A DNA stretch of 64,000 nucleotides from Lingula anatina (Eukaryota > Brachiopoda > Lingulata > Lingulida > Lingulidae): NCBI RefSeq assembly GCF_001039355.2, contig NW_019774147.1, positions 139,111 to 203,110 of the forward strand, in the 5' to 3' direction. Position 1 is the stretch's first letter. Each line of letters begins with the position of its first letter. The position numbers and the translations under genes were made by a program. The notes below the pieces were generated by a model. The model worked only from the letters and a program-made list of their open reading frames with translations, was not told the origin of the DNA and made no database searches. Shown in pieces: positions 43,678-55,925 of this stretch.

Positions 43678-46600
43678 TTACACCATACATCTTTCAATTT
43701 TATCTTCCCAGGTCTTATCAAATATAACCTGACCATTCAATTCAGCAATAAGCTTGTTCAGTAAATAAAAATTGTCTCTGTCAGACCACATTTCACTATG
43801 AGTGGTGATTTTGGTATCAACAGCTGTCCATCTGTAACTGTAGACATGATGAGAGATTGCCTTGGCTGATTGTGGGTCATTTTCTTTAATGGTGAAGGTA
43901 TCCTTCATCACTTCGTCTACTGTGGTACCTGAATCTGGCATATAGTAGCATCCTCCATCATCGATGCATTGGATGGTGTGGATCCCAGATGTGACATCAT
44001 ACTGTATGGTCTTCTTGTATTGGCTGGCACGGTGCTCTAACACTGGCAGGTTTGGGCCCAGCCTTGGTGGTGCCGTCAGGGTGTCGAAGCCTGGTTGTTT
44101 GGGTGTATCATCACCTGACCCTTTGTATACAGGCAGGTGTAGCAAGCTTAGTTGATTTTCTGTACTGCTATGAATAGTGAGAGTAGAAGTATCCTTGGAT
44201 GGCCATGCTGAGGGCCAAAAGCAAGGGGCTATGGCCAACCTGATTTTATGACCTTTTGGTACAGTATACCCAGCTGAATGCAGCTCCAGTTGCACTGGGT
44301 ATTGCTTACCAGGCACCATCTCAGCTAGATCCTCAAGACTGTGGCCCTCCCTGTGTGTCAGATTGAGCAACCCATAGGCAATCTGTTGGGACTTTCCATC
44401 TGGGAAGACATCACACAGAGTAGCTGCTAACTGACCAGAGGTACCATCTCTGATGGACACCACACAGTTGAGGATTGGAAACCCTGCAATGGAGATCCTG
44501 TCTTTAAGTGGTTTAGTATCCCAACACATGCTTAGTGCATTGCCCAGAGCCTGGTCTAATGGAAAGGAACCTGGGGCACCCATACTTAACCAGTCACCAT
44601 TCCACATCCCTGCAGCAACATGGCTGCCTACACTTCTCTCTGCGCCAGACTGTCCGTGGGAGAGATCCTCATTCTTTTCCAAAGTTTGCTTGTTATTATT
44701 AAGGACCAGGGTCATTTTCTCAAGCTTACTTTCGTCATATACCATCCACTTCCCTGGCCAGGTGATAACACTAGGGGCTGGTGGTAGGCTGTCCTGTAGG
44801 TAGAGGCGAAGGTCAGGAAGGTCCATAGCTCCATTCTGGACTCCCTTCAGGTGATGGTCATACCACCTCAGACACTCATCCAGGTAAGCAATAGTTGGAC
44901 CTGGAATGTTTTTTTTGTTTGTTTGTTTAGCTCAATTATTATAAGCAACAATAAATCAATATTTTTTTCTTAAAACGCTGTAAAAATGCAACTAAATTAA
45001 GCAATTATATATATATATATATATATACAACTGGAGAATCATCATTACCTGGGGTGCAAGCATCTGGCCAGTTATGTGGCCATGGTCCAACAATTCCTTT
45101 CACACATGGTAAGTTCTTCACCATTCTAAACACTGCATCAGTATAGCCATCAGCCCATCCTCCTGAAATAATTTATGTTGCCCTTTAAAGTAACATATGA
45201 AGTGAGTGTAGATTCCCTTTACCACAAATAAACCAATTCTACTATTTTCTTAAATGACTCAAATAAAGTTGGCATGGCAAGGCATAAACCCAATCAATCA
45301 CTCGATTAACCATAATAAAGCTTTTAAACTGCACCTTCTTCAAATTTCTGGTTGTAACCTATTAAAGAGGTTTGAACTCCCAAGATGAAAGTACTTTGAG
45401 TTTGTTGATGACATTTTGTCTCTTTCACACACAGTACACTTGAAAAAAATATTTGAGCTGCATAACTACATATCTTGGCTTTCTCCGTCCCAAATGTGTC
45501 CATTAGATATAGCATAGGTCATGAGCTTACATATGCCCAGATTTTGCTGATTTAAGTGTGCACTGAAAGGGTCATCATATCAGGGCTTTATTAAGCTCAG
45601 CACCAGTGCTATACTTCATGGGCACATTTGGGACAAAAAAAGCCGAGGTATGTTTAGTTGCTCAGTTCACAAATTTTCTAAAATGTACTATGTGTGAAAG
45701 AGACAAAATGTTAGGGTTATCAATGAACTCAAAGTACTTTCATCTCGGTAGTTCTACCCCGCTTGTATTTAACCGTCCCTCCAGTTCATAATAGCCAAAT
45801 TGGCAAAGCTACTGCTTTGCTAGAGTTATTCAAATGAACTGCTAAAACTGACAAAGGTTTATATATAGGACAAAAAAAGAGCAGGAAAAACCTGTTCAAA
45901 TGTCATTTTTCAGGAAATATGGGGGGGTAACAACTAAAATTTAACATTCAATATGAAAAGACTTCAAAACTACTGACAGTGGATCTGCACAACAAAACAT
46001 TTTTCATCACCGTATTATTAGCTCAACAGTGACATTTCTATGTGGCATATATTGCATGTCACATTGAAACCATGGTGTCTTATCTCAAGATGAAGCTCAC
46101 TTTACCTATGGCAAGCACTGGACAAGTAACCTTGGAAAAATCTTCACAAATGGAGCCCTGTTTCCAAAAGTCATCCCAGTACTGGTGAGACATCCACTGT
46201 TTGGCCCAACATTCTCCTGCTTTTTCCAGGCGTTCAAGCCAGCTCTCCTTCCAGTTTGGAACATTGTCAGGATTTGGTGGCCTGGCATTGAAGACAAACA
46301 TGACTGCAGCCCAACTCAGCATGCCATTACCTGAGGATAATTTTAACTAGTTTTTAATATTGATAGATTAAACCTGTTTTCCTCCTTCCTATTTTAATAG
46401 TATATTTCAAATAACTCTTCCCCTGAATCTCAAATTAGTAAAGTCTTTAAGTACCTGGTTGATGACTAAATTTCTGTGTTATGGTAAATGATTACAAAGT
46501 TAGAAGTTATTGCTATTATCATTATTTTTACTAAATGCTTACCTATGACACAACCTCCATCATAATGCATATCAGTCAGATATCTGTCGTCTGTGGAGTA

Positions 46601-47459
46601 CAGAGATATCACAGCTTTGAGGGCTGGGGGCTGGTGGAAAGCTACTTGTAGACCATTGAATCCACCCCAACTTTTTCCATACATTCCTACAGCTCCATTA
46701 CACCAATTCTGCCTGGAGATCCACTCAATGAGATCAATGCAATCTTGTTGTTCTTGAGGAAGGTATTCTCCATAGTATAAACCTTCTGAATCACCAGTCC
46801 CACGGTAATCAGCACGGATACAGGTGTAGCCATGGGATGTGAACCACACGTGTCGTGGGTGGTCACGTACTGCTGTCCAGTCACTTTTGCGATAAGGTAA
46901 AGCTTCAAGAATCACAGGCACTGGACTGAAAAATTAATGAAACACTGGCATTGCATTGCAATATGGCCCCTTAAAAACCTTTGTATTAAGTTTTGACTTA
47001 TAGAACGTTTTAGCTTTTTATGTGCCTCCACCAGAAGTAAAATCCTGAATAATTTAGAGAAAATAAAGATGAGCAATTCAGCAACTGATTCTGTACAAAG
47101 TGCAACATGTTACACTGGAATCATGTTCCAAGTATTCAGCCAGATGTAACTGGTTGTTATAGGCAAAACTTTTCCTGTTTAACACTTGGCTGTTTATGTT
47201 ACCTTAAACAAGTGATTCGAGAAGAAAGAAATATCTACCTTTTAATTGGATCAAAGTCCTCATTGCCATGGTAGACAGCTTCATGTTTGACACCGGCAAA
47301 GTTTGTGCCCTCTAGTGATCTTACTGGGAGCCATATTTTGAGGGCCAGTTTGGTGCCATCTTGCAAGGGGACTTCATAGTGCGGTATGACTGTGACTGGA
47401 TGGTTTCCAAAGCCACTTTTTTCACCAATTTCTTTGTTGATCAGCAAAGGCTGAGACAT
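43678..47459 (-). CDS. S15/CocE-NonD family alpha/beta hydrolase (X-Pro dipeptidyl-peptidase-like), complete
   Basis: Five exons, 5' to 3': 47459-47239, 46925-46543, 46330-46106, 45162-45049, 44900-43678, giving 721 residues in consistent phase. The N-terminal part has the S15 alpha/beta-hydrolase pattern: PVPVILEALPYRKSD, ADYRGTGDSEG, and nucleophile Ser159 in YGKSWGGFNG. An Asp lies in GGWADGYTDAV (about residues 277-287) and a His in GPWPHNWPDA (about 306). The C-terminal part, from about residue 380, fits the X-Pro dipeptidyl-peptidase C-terminal jelly roll. Family members hydrolyse proline peptides, cocaine-type esters or cephalosporin esters; the substrate here is unknown. No signal peptide, so probably cytosolic. 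Such proteins are common in bacteria and patchy in animals. An acceptor-like TTTTAG precedes the ATG, so a 5' UTR intron is likely. Confidence 0.85.
45345..45775. mobile_element. Foldback element in intron 4 of the hydrolase gene (arms about 170 bases)
   Basis: The arms at about 45350-45520 and 45604-45770 are imperfect inverted repeats around a spacer of about 80 bases. Shared blocks include GACATTTTGTCTCTTTCACAC (left) against GTGTGAAAGAGACAAAATGT (right), and CCCAAATGTG against CACATTTGGG. Both arms happen to be open in mirror frames (MLYLMDTFGT and MLYFMGTFGT), which reflects the repeat and not two genes. Confidence 0.8.
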
Positions 47460-49337
47460 TCTAAAATATATAAATAAATGTGTGTGTGTGTGTATGTGTG
47501 TGTATAACACTTTTTATCTCAGCTTAAAACTTTGGAATCAGTAACTGCATGCATGTTACGTCATTGTACATGTGAAGTAAGTATACCCTTGTATGTCAGT
47601 AAGAAAACAGTTTTGAATGATGGTTTAAATCCCACAAAAATAAAACAAAGCTACTCAAGCTACTATTCACTTTACCTTCACTTGAAAAATACGTACACTT
47701 TTGCTACGATCAGTTACACCATATTTTGACCTAGCTAACACTGAAGTGGGTGTATCTATTGACATGACCCAATTAAATGAATTCAGCACTTCACTGCATG
47801 TATACTGGTACCACTAGTGTGTAATGATACTGAACTTTGCACATATCAAGTACTCGGTGAAATCATCTGGGCATGAAGAATGACTGCAAGCAAAACCATT
47901 TTCACATGGGTCACTTCACAAAAAAGAGAACATTTTGTTTAATATTTGCATAATCCTGACTTATCCCTTTATTTTCTCTGCTTTACACTACCGGTATATA
48001 GTACCCTCCAATATGGAAAGAAACCAACAGTAATTAAAAAGTGATATAGGACAATTATGCAAATATTACACATAATTTTAGTGTCACTGATCCCTCTCAA
48101 TGTTCTCTTTGTTGTAGAATAAGTACATTATCATGTGTTCATTTTAGTTTGGCCTTCTCTACATTTAGCATTATATATTTTGCCTAATCAATGCAGATAA
48201 TTAGAACATAAGCAAAATAATAAACATTTTATTACCCGTTTCCCCCACTACTATAAATATGCTGCAGTTAAATATATAGCCAGCTCTTTTTCATTTTTCC
48301 CAAAAATCAAATATAGTTTATTCAGTTTCAATGGAAAAATATGGACCATGTTTTTTGTGCTTTGTGTGGTTCTTTTCCCCTTTATCCACTCAGACCTACA
48401 AAGGCCCACCTCTGAATGGGGATTTAGAGGCACTCCCTTGAAACATGACTACAATTTGGTATCTTTTCAATAAATTGTTATCATGCTTCTGTGGTTCCAA
48501 GACAAACTGTGGGTAACTTTTCCCAATTCTGTGAGCTCAAATTATTTTTGGGAAGGGATAAGGAGCAGGTTCTGAAATTCTGCTTTGGAAAAGGACAGGA
48601 GCCTTATGGGATACCACTTAACAGAGTAATTCAAGAGATTCACCTTTCCATTTATGATGCAAATGTAAGAAATCCCATAAGTAAATGGTTTTTGACTATA
48701 ATGCACTTTAGTAGAGATCTCATTTTGAATTTCCATAGTATTTTAAATGCTGTTGAAACTAATAAAGGTAGATGGAGCAACATGTTTGGAAGAATGTTTT
48801 GCACATAGATTGGTATTTCATTTGATTAATAATGCATAAAAGATAGAGTCTCAGTAAGTAATCCAGTGATTGACAATTCAGTTTATTACCTTCTCGATCC
48901 TAATTTGATATCAAAAGTTATCTATGCAAATTACTCAAAGACAAAGTCATAAAGACTAGACCAGAGATATAGGCTGAGCAATTTTTAATTACCCTCACCT
49001 ACAGTATTCACTCATTCATACAGTATAAAAAATCCATAGATGCCCTCAAAGTGGAGTGCATGCATCACCATAAACTAATTTTTCTATCACAGCCCTTTAA
49101 TAAATGTAATTGCTTTAAAAAAATAGTGCTTTAATATTTTTGAAATAATACTGTATTCACCTGCCAGTATAAGATTATACTTATCATTAAAGAGATTTGA
49201 TAAATTCCAAAATTAGTATTTATATACTTCAGTGCATCACTATTTTTAAAATGCATTTTAATTGCATGAAGATGATACTCTCTAACACCTAATGTCATTT
49301 TCACTCCAGTGAACCCAGCAGATGTACATGTAGACTG
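47460..49337. other. Intergenic region between hydrolase and MRI1
   Basis: AT-rich; a short TG microsatellite at 47480-47504 lies just upstream of the hydrolase ATG. A 105-codon plus-strand frame at 48491-48808 has no recognisable domain, no splice context and ordinary AT-rich composition; I do not call it a gene. Otherwise nothing identified. The region should hold the MRI1 3' UTR and the hydrolase 5' UTR exon. Confidence 0.45.
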
Positions 49338-52300
49338 TTACCCCTGTTTTCCTTTACTTAGACACTTTTGCAGTTTGTCTTTTAATTCACTTGGAGAAAA
49401 GACTCCAAACTCTGTCACAATCCCTCCTGTCACCAGCTCATGTGGTGTGACATCGAAGGCTGGGTTCCAGCAACCTATTCCTGGAACAGAAAGGGAAAAT
49501 GGTGACTTTATACAAAACACATGATTAATTAATACAAATCTACTGCAGATACATTTTTCCCTTAAATAATTAAGATAACCTGGTGAGACATAATATTTCA
49601 CCAAAAATGACATTTATGTTTATCATCTTTTTATATCAACTTTGTTAGCATATCATACAGCAGTTGACAATGTTTTTTAAGTAAATTTTTAAGTACTGGT
49701 AGTTCAAAACCTTATCAATATTATAACACCGTCATTCTAGATAAATCCGAGTACATAAATTACCCAACTAAATATGAGCAAAAAAAAAAAAAAAAGATTT
49801 AAGTAGTTGGAAATATCTAAAAAATTTAATCCTTTTAATCTGAGATGTAAGCTTGAACATCATATTGAATTCGTAATTTTGTCCAGGGTTTAAGGAAGTG
49901 ACCTGTTTTCCTGTGAGACACCAAGACATTTTTGTGAGTCACATAAAATGCAATACCTTAAAAGGTCGTATACTGAAACAACTGAGGTGTGTAGAATTAA
50001 TTAGAAATTACTCTACATACCTTCTGCAGCAATTCTCTGTCCCTTAACAGTGAACATTTCATTGTGTGGACGCTCTTCAATCTTGATCTCATCCCCCGTC
50101 TGCAAGTTCAGATCAATAGATGTGCTTGGGGCAGCCACATAGAAGGGAATTTCATGATATTTAGCACATATGGCCAGTTGATAAGTCCCTATTTTATTGG
50201 CCACATCACCATTTGCTACAATTCTATCTGCACCAAGAATAATGGCACTGACTCCTTTCTTTTTGATGAGAAAAGCAGCCATGCTGTCACAGACAAGAGT
50301 GGCTGGCATTTTGTCATGGACTAACTCATAGGCTGTTAGTCTGGACCCTTGGTTGTATGGTCTGGTTTCTGTGCAGTAGACATGGTCAATTTTGTTTTGT
50401 TCAAATAGGGCACGTATGACACCTGCAGAAAAAGGAAATTATGTCATGAAATCATTCATAAAAATACAATAAACATCACTGTTTTTTTTCTTCAGATATG
50501 TCAAGATGCTGTAAACTTCTTGATTTCATTTTTTAAAAACAACATATTTAAAATTAAAACTCATGGAAAGACTTTCAAAAAGCCAAGAAAGCTAGCTTAG
50601 AAAAGAATGATATAAGATAAAATAAGTGAATTATGAATTGCCAAAACGTGCCAAGTTGTTGCCAAATAATTTTATATAGAACTCACCAAGAGCTGTTCCA
50701 TATCCTGCTGTGGCCAGAGAACCTGTATTACAATGGGTCAGTATCCGTAATGGCTTGTCTCCAATATTTTGTAACATGTGGGCACTACCATGCCGTCCAA
50801 TTGATTTGTTATCCTCCACATCTTTCCTCAACATTTCTTCTGCTGCTTCTATGATCCTATGATAAAAAAGGATAGATTTCCTTAAACACAGGACATTTTT
50901 TATTCAAAGGGTTTTTTTCTAATAGCTGGTGCAATTTGGTGCATTACAGATTACTAGTTTGAGACTCTGGAACATGACTCCTTGCTCCCTTTTGGAAAGG
51001 AACTGCAACAAAATCAACAATTTAATTTAGGAAAATTAGTATTTAACACTGAAGTCACAATCAGGCAGTTCCTTCATCTTTTTTACCTCAATTTCATGTC
51101 CTCTGCCCCTAACTTCTGATCAAGGTATGTTGTGCAGAATTGTTTGAACTTTATGGCAGAATCTGAAATGTTGACAGCAGTTGGCCTTGCAGTGACCAGG
51201 TAGTTCATCCTCTCTAACACCCAGGAAACCAGTTCATCAGGAGTTTGAAAATTCTTTTGGTGTAATTCAGTAGCAAGGCTCAGTGAGGCCACAACACCAA
51301 TGGCTGGAGCTCCACGAATCTAACAAAATTTTAAAAGGGAAAGTGTAAAATTAAAATATATATGATATAGATATAGATAAAAATTTGTTTTCTTGGAAAC
51401 AAAAAAAAAATCCTGTAAATTTCAGTGATTTTCTGTTTTAACATTTTGGTTTACCTTATTCAAAACTGCTGAGAAAATAGGAATATATAGACCCGTTTTA
51501 AAGGTATAATTTTTTTTTGTTCCCATCACTAGTTAACTTTACTAGTCTCAAGCTCCATTAGTTGAGTGACTCAAAAACTAGAAACTAGAACTCTAAATCA
51601 AGTTTACGGGTTGTGATTCTCTAGGAAAACAACCAAAAATATACATGTGGATATATTCTCAGCTTTTAGTTTTACTTATTGCTGCAGCAAGACTTCGGCT
51701 ATCTCAGGTGATTCCTATCATTCTAATAGTGTCCCAGTATAAGGACCCTGAATAATATGAGGCAGGCAAGTAGATGAAATGTTGTTTGGGCTATTTTATC
51801 AGGGAATCATATTGTAGACTAGACAGGATACAATTTCCTGATTTTATTCAGGAATCATGAGTCGATTTTTTTTCAAGATGTTTCTAGGTAATACCACTGT
51901 GATGTAAAACTAAGCATTCTTTTAAAATTTTCACTGGTTTAAAGATATTGTCACCCTTCGCCCATAACTCGTTTACTGCATTACAATATATATTAGATCT
52001 TTAAGAGGTCATATACTGAAATAACTGAGGTAACAGATAAATAATAAATTAATTAACATTTACATATATGTCATCTTTATGTCATAGTTGCGCTATTTGA
52101 GTAAAAACAAAAAAATTGGTTTCTCAAATTTCTCTTTTAACTGAGCAACCACAATCACCATTTCAACCCTATTTAATGACACCGTTTAGTACTTCGACAC
52201 CCTGCCAGTGATTGTTCTTTAAAGTCTTAGTTCTGATTTTATTGTTCATAAAGAAAAATAATGCCTTTGTTTAATGATAATCTGTAATTAGGGGCTCATA

Positions 52301-53280
52301 ACTCCTTAACAAAAATATTTAAACCAAAATGACAGCACGGGATTGTAACCCATACACTCAACTCTGCCAATTTTCAAGATAAAATCTTGTACAGGGATGA
52401 AGTTATACACTGATTGCTATCTCACCACAAAATAGAAAGGTGTTAAATTGACGATTTAAGCTTTGACCTGCCTAGGGTTTTTCATTGTTTTAAATCAGCA
52501 CAAAGACAGCTGCATTATTAAATAATTAGATGCAGAAAAAAACTCATTTTTGGTATCTTGATGATAATATCCTTCAGGATATCGTAACCCTTGTAATAAA
52601 GGGATTATGACAATGACCATGCTTAAACCCTTTATTATCACCCATTGTTTTACTTTATCAAATCTAAACTAAGACTTTTAAGAAAAATTGCTGGCAAGGT
52701 TTTGGATTACTAAATGGTGATCTTGGGTACTTAGGTAAAGGAGAAATTTGAAAAAACATTTTTTTTTTGTTTTTACCCCAAAATCGCAATTATGACCGAC
52801 GTCACCCGTAAAATGACATATTTGTAAATGTTCATTAATTTTGTCACTGAACACTGAACATTTATTTATTACCCAAATAATGTATGAAAGGCAGTATATA
52901 TAAGGAGTTTTGGGCGAAGGGTGACAACATCCTTAATATGGTCCATAATGTGAGTGAAAAACAATGTCGGCAGGAGTCGACCAGCTTGGACTAGCGTGGA
53001 TAGCATACAAAGATCGGTCACGCTGTACTGGATACGTAAGCTATAACCGCTAATACTCCAGGTGATTTAATAGCCGGTCTGACACTATTTGATTGATGTT
53101 TCACTGGCTGTAGGTTGTAGGCCAAACCTGCATTTTGTTGATGGCGCTCCACCCCTCATTTACGTCTTTAATTTCAATATATTTGGTCATTTCCGGAAGC
53201 AGAAGTTGGTCAAGGATCTGTAGCTTCCCTCTCGTATACAATATTGAGTCGACAGACGTCTGTTTCTCTGCATTCGACAT
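49338..53280 (-). CDS. MRI1: Methylthioribose-1-phosphate isomerase
   Basis: Five exons, 5' to 3': 53280-53128, 51319-51087, 50856-50687, 50422-50021, 49480-49338, giving 366 residues (human 369). The enzyme converts 5-methylthioribose-1-phosphate to methylthioribulose-1-phosphate in the methionine salvage pathway and is homologous to eIF2B subunits. Motifs: [12 protein letters not shown] near the start, RGAPAIG, ARPTAVN, the catalytic Cys171 in [15 protein letters not shown], catalytic Asp251 in [20 protein letters not shown], and [17 protein letters not shown] at the end. Start: the ATG in GATAATGTCG, followed directly by conserved sequence. Exon 1 is about 1.8 kb upstream of exon 2; the intervening intron holds a 990-base transposon-like element. 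Confidence 0.93.
51943..52932. mobile_element. TTAA-flanked non-autonomous DNA element in MRI1 intron 1 (990 bases)
   Basis: The ends are inverted repeats of about 25 bases: AGATATTGTCACCCTTCGCC on the left and GGCGAAGGGTGACAACATCC on the right. TTAA flanks both ends (51939-51942 and 52933-52936). There is no transposase frame inside. The TTAA target suggests piggyBac-type mobilisation; the ends differ from family B. Confidence 0.75.
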
Positions 53281-54309
53281 TATCGATAATTACACAAGCT
53301 GCGTTTGAAGCGTACTCTTTACCCTCTTGACCTCTTTGACCGGCTTGTACATGTAGCCTCGGTTCAAAATAAATCTAAACGAGGTACATAGAGTGACAGT
53401 TCAAAACAAATCTCTCTCTCACATATATAGGGCCTACATCTGCATAAAAAATTATATGTAAAACGTAAAATGAGAGAAAGTAATTAGTTTATAGGCCTAG
53501 TCATCAAAGCTCTCAAATAGGCTTCAGATAATTCTTTTTCTTGTCACTTTTGAAAATTATTTTGAACGTAGTATAATTTCATTTACCAGCTACCTGGTAG
53601 GCCTATCTGTAGGGGCCTACTTTTTTTTTTTTTTTTTTTTTACATGGGAAATTTGAAGGAAAGCTTGCATTTTCAGCAGGGAGGGGTCCAAGCTGCATGG
53701 AAACTATTTAATCTGCTAAAAGTAGAATCATTTAAACATTCGTCGAGGAGATTACCTATGAACGACAGTATTTACATCCGTCAACAAGCAATAAAAATAA
53801 TAAAAATAAAGTTCAAAATAAAGTTGTTTATATTTTATAAAAAACACATAAAACGAAAATCGTTTTCCCGTCTCAGGTTTAAGAAAGATCAAAAAGATAA
53901 ATAAAAATGAAATAAATTAGAAAAACGCATTTAGCGGTAGGAATAAAAAGAAGGGTAATTGTTAAAACTACTTTTTGCTATAAAAAAAGAGATGTTAGAC
54001 AAAAGCTTTTTAAAAACCGCTTGCTTCCTCTAAAAGTCTACCATGATTTGCTTGTGATAAATGAAAAAAAAGATTAACAGGGTGAGTGGTGTCGTTCATA
54101 ATCTTATCGCTTTTGGAAGCCACCCTTTCTATGTAAATGCTTCTCAGAGTGGAGAGATCCAATTCCAAGTGGTTGTCAAGATCGTGAAGGAGTGCTGAAC
54201 AACAGTGTTATCGATGTAAACAGACTCGTTATCACTTTCATTCTGTCTAACACCTAGCACAAGGTCATTATTGTTACGCCATTCGACAACCGATCCAATG
54301 CAACGTCCT
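53281..54309. other. MRI1 upstream region, AT-rich
   Basis: The first bases upstream of the MRI1 ATG should contain its promoter; I see no TATA box. A run of about 20 T lies at 53622-53640, followed by a Lys-rich open frame (53644-53904) of low-complexity AAA codons that I do not regard as a gene. Confidence 0.4.
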
Positions 54310-54533
54310 CAGGGGCGGATCCAGGGTTATTTGAAGGGGAGTCTGCAGATGCAAAGCATACCCCCCCCCCTTGGCGTGAAGTTCGGGGCCTCGAAAAAAA
54401 TTGGTGTTTTAGAGGGCGAACGCTGCCATTTGGTACGATTTAGAATTGTGATTTAGCTAAAAATATATATATAATTTCAAGATGGGACTATTGATGTAAT
54501 TTTTTTACCCCCACCCCCCTAAATCCGCCACTG
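54310..54533. mobile_element. MITE, family C, copy 1 (224 bases)
   Basis: Terminal inverted repeats CAGGGGCGGATCCAG and CTAAATCCGCCACTG (inverse CAGTGGCGGATTTAG). The 5-base direct repeat GTCCT flanks both sides (54305-54309 and 54534-54538). It contains poly-C tracts and the block TTGGCGTG...CATTTGGTACG, shared with copy 2 at 54846-55245. Superfamily not assigned. Confidence 0.75.
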
Positions 54534-54845
54534 GTCCTGATGCGGGCCTGTATTCAAAACCAATGCATTAAAAAGGCCCGCCTCTAATAACAATTTTAAA
54601 ATCCAATCACATAAAAAACTGAAAATTTTAGCTCGTCAGTTAAAATATTAAAATTAAGTTTTTCTTTATTTAAGTTAGGCCTACAAGCAGAACCGCAGTC
54701 GAAATAAAATCCTTGCTTAAGTGCTCTTCTTCTGAAAGTGTTCTAATACCTACAATGCTCGATGCATATTGACGTTGAGTGTAAAGTCATATAGACCCTC
54801 ATGCCTTCACGGAGTTCTCGCATCGTTTGACCAACTATCTTGACC

Positions 54846-55245
54846 GATCCAGGTTTATTTGAAGGGGGAGTCCGGTTCTGAGAATTGACAGGCCTCGGAT
54901 GCGAAGCCGACCCTGGCCCCCTTGGCGTGGGGTTTGGGGCCTGCAGAAGGGCACCGAAAGGTGTGCCATTTGGTACGGTTTAGAACTATTATTCACCTAG
55001 TCGAAATTTTAATTTCAGGAGGGGAGTATTGGTGTGATTTTTTTCCAGAAATTTAAGGGGGATCAGGGCCCGTATCTCGAAAGCATCGTGCATTGCGACC
55101 GTGCGCAAGCGTCTCGATTCCATAACTCGCCCATATTCGCCCATATAATACATTGTAACCTCTATGTGATATCGCTATTCGCAGGACACGATGCTTTCGA
55201 GATACGGGCCCAGGGCCCCTAGACCCCCACCCCCCTAAATCCTAC
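54846..55245. mobile_element. MITE, family C, copy 2, interrupted by a nested element
   Basis: The left part (GATCCAGGTTTATTTGAAGG) and right part (CCCCACCCCCCTAAATCC) match copy 1, as does the middle block with CATTTGGTACGGTTTAGAA. The extreme termini are degraded. The extra length relative to copy 1 is explained by the palindromic element at 55066-55211 plus an unmatched segment. Confidence 0.65.
55066..55211. mobile_element. Palindromic element with perfect 25-base terminal inverted repeats, nested in family C copy 2
   Basis: Bases 55066-55090 and 55187-55211 are exact reverse complements (25 of 25). They start GGGCCCGTATCTCGAAAGCA and end in GGGCCC. The total is 146 bases with a CG-containing centre and no coding capacity. 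Perfect arms suggest recent activity or selection for the hairpin. No clear target duplication is visible. Confidence 0.8.
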
Positions 55246-55730
55246 ACTTTAACCCGAATTGTGATACTCTCTCCTTAATGTAAAAATATTCTGTAAATAA
55301 CGGCTCCCGAAAGCTACAATTATATAATTATATTAAAATAGGCCTATAATTTTTTAAACTCCGTACTAACAAAGAATTTCTCTGATATAAAACCTACAGT
55401 TTAAAAGAAATGTTTTTTGCATTACAGTGCATAGGGGCCTATTTATTATTGTTTCTAAGCACTGGTAGATCCAATTTCATTCTTCCACACTGCTGTCTAT
55501 CTCTCACACAAGATAAATTGCCCGAAAAAAGTATAATATATGGATATCCTTATATACACGCTAGCCATTTGCATATTTAAAATGCGTTCGAGTGCTGGCA
55601 TTTCATTCTGCCGTTGAACTAAACTATAAGATGAAAGTAGGTGGGTAATTTGACCCTGAGAAGATTCGCAAAATACACCGGACAGATTACTTGGAAAACT
55701 TCGTGTGATCTTTCTTGGGGTTTGTTCGAT

Positions 55731-55925
55731 GGTGTACTTGAGTGTGGTAGAGGAGACGCCCTTGGTTCGCAACACATTCAAACACATATAGATACAACGC
55801 AATTGCTTATTTCACTGCTATTTTAATTAACGTTGTTGACCGCTATCTGTCATATGCGGTATCTTCTTTCTTCAAAGATTATGAGGATAACCGCGTTGGT
55901 GGCGTTAGATGAGCTGCGCTGAAGT
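55731..55925. repeat. Dispersed repeat D, copy 1
   Basis: Shares with 58813-58996 the blocks GGTGTACTTGAGTGTGGTAG, ACACATTCAA, CGCTATCTGTC/TGCTATCTGTC, ATGCGGTATC and CGCGTTGGTGGC, in the same order and orientation. It is substantially diverged. Origin unknown. Confidence 0.65.

Noticed and set aside
45324-45791. Two similar small ORFs on opposite strands
   Set aside because: They are the two arms of an inverted repeat in a hydrolase intron.
48491-48808. 105-codon plus-strand frame between the hydrolase and MRI1
   Set aside because: No recognisable domain, no start or splice context, AT-rich composition; probably chance.
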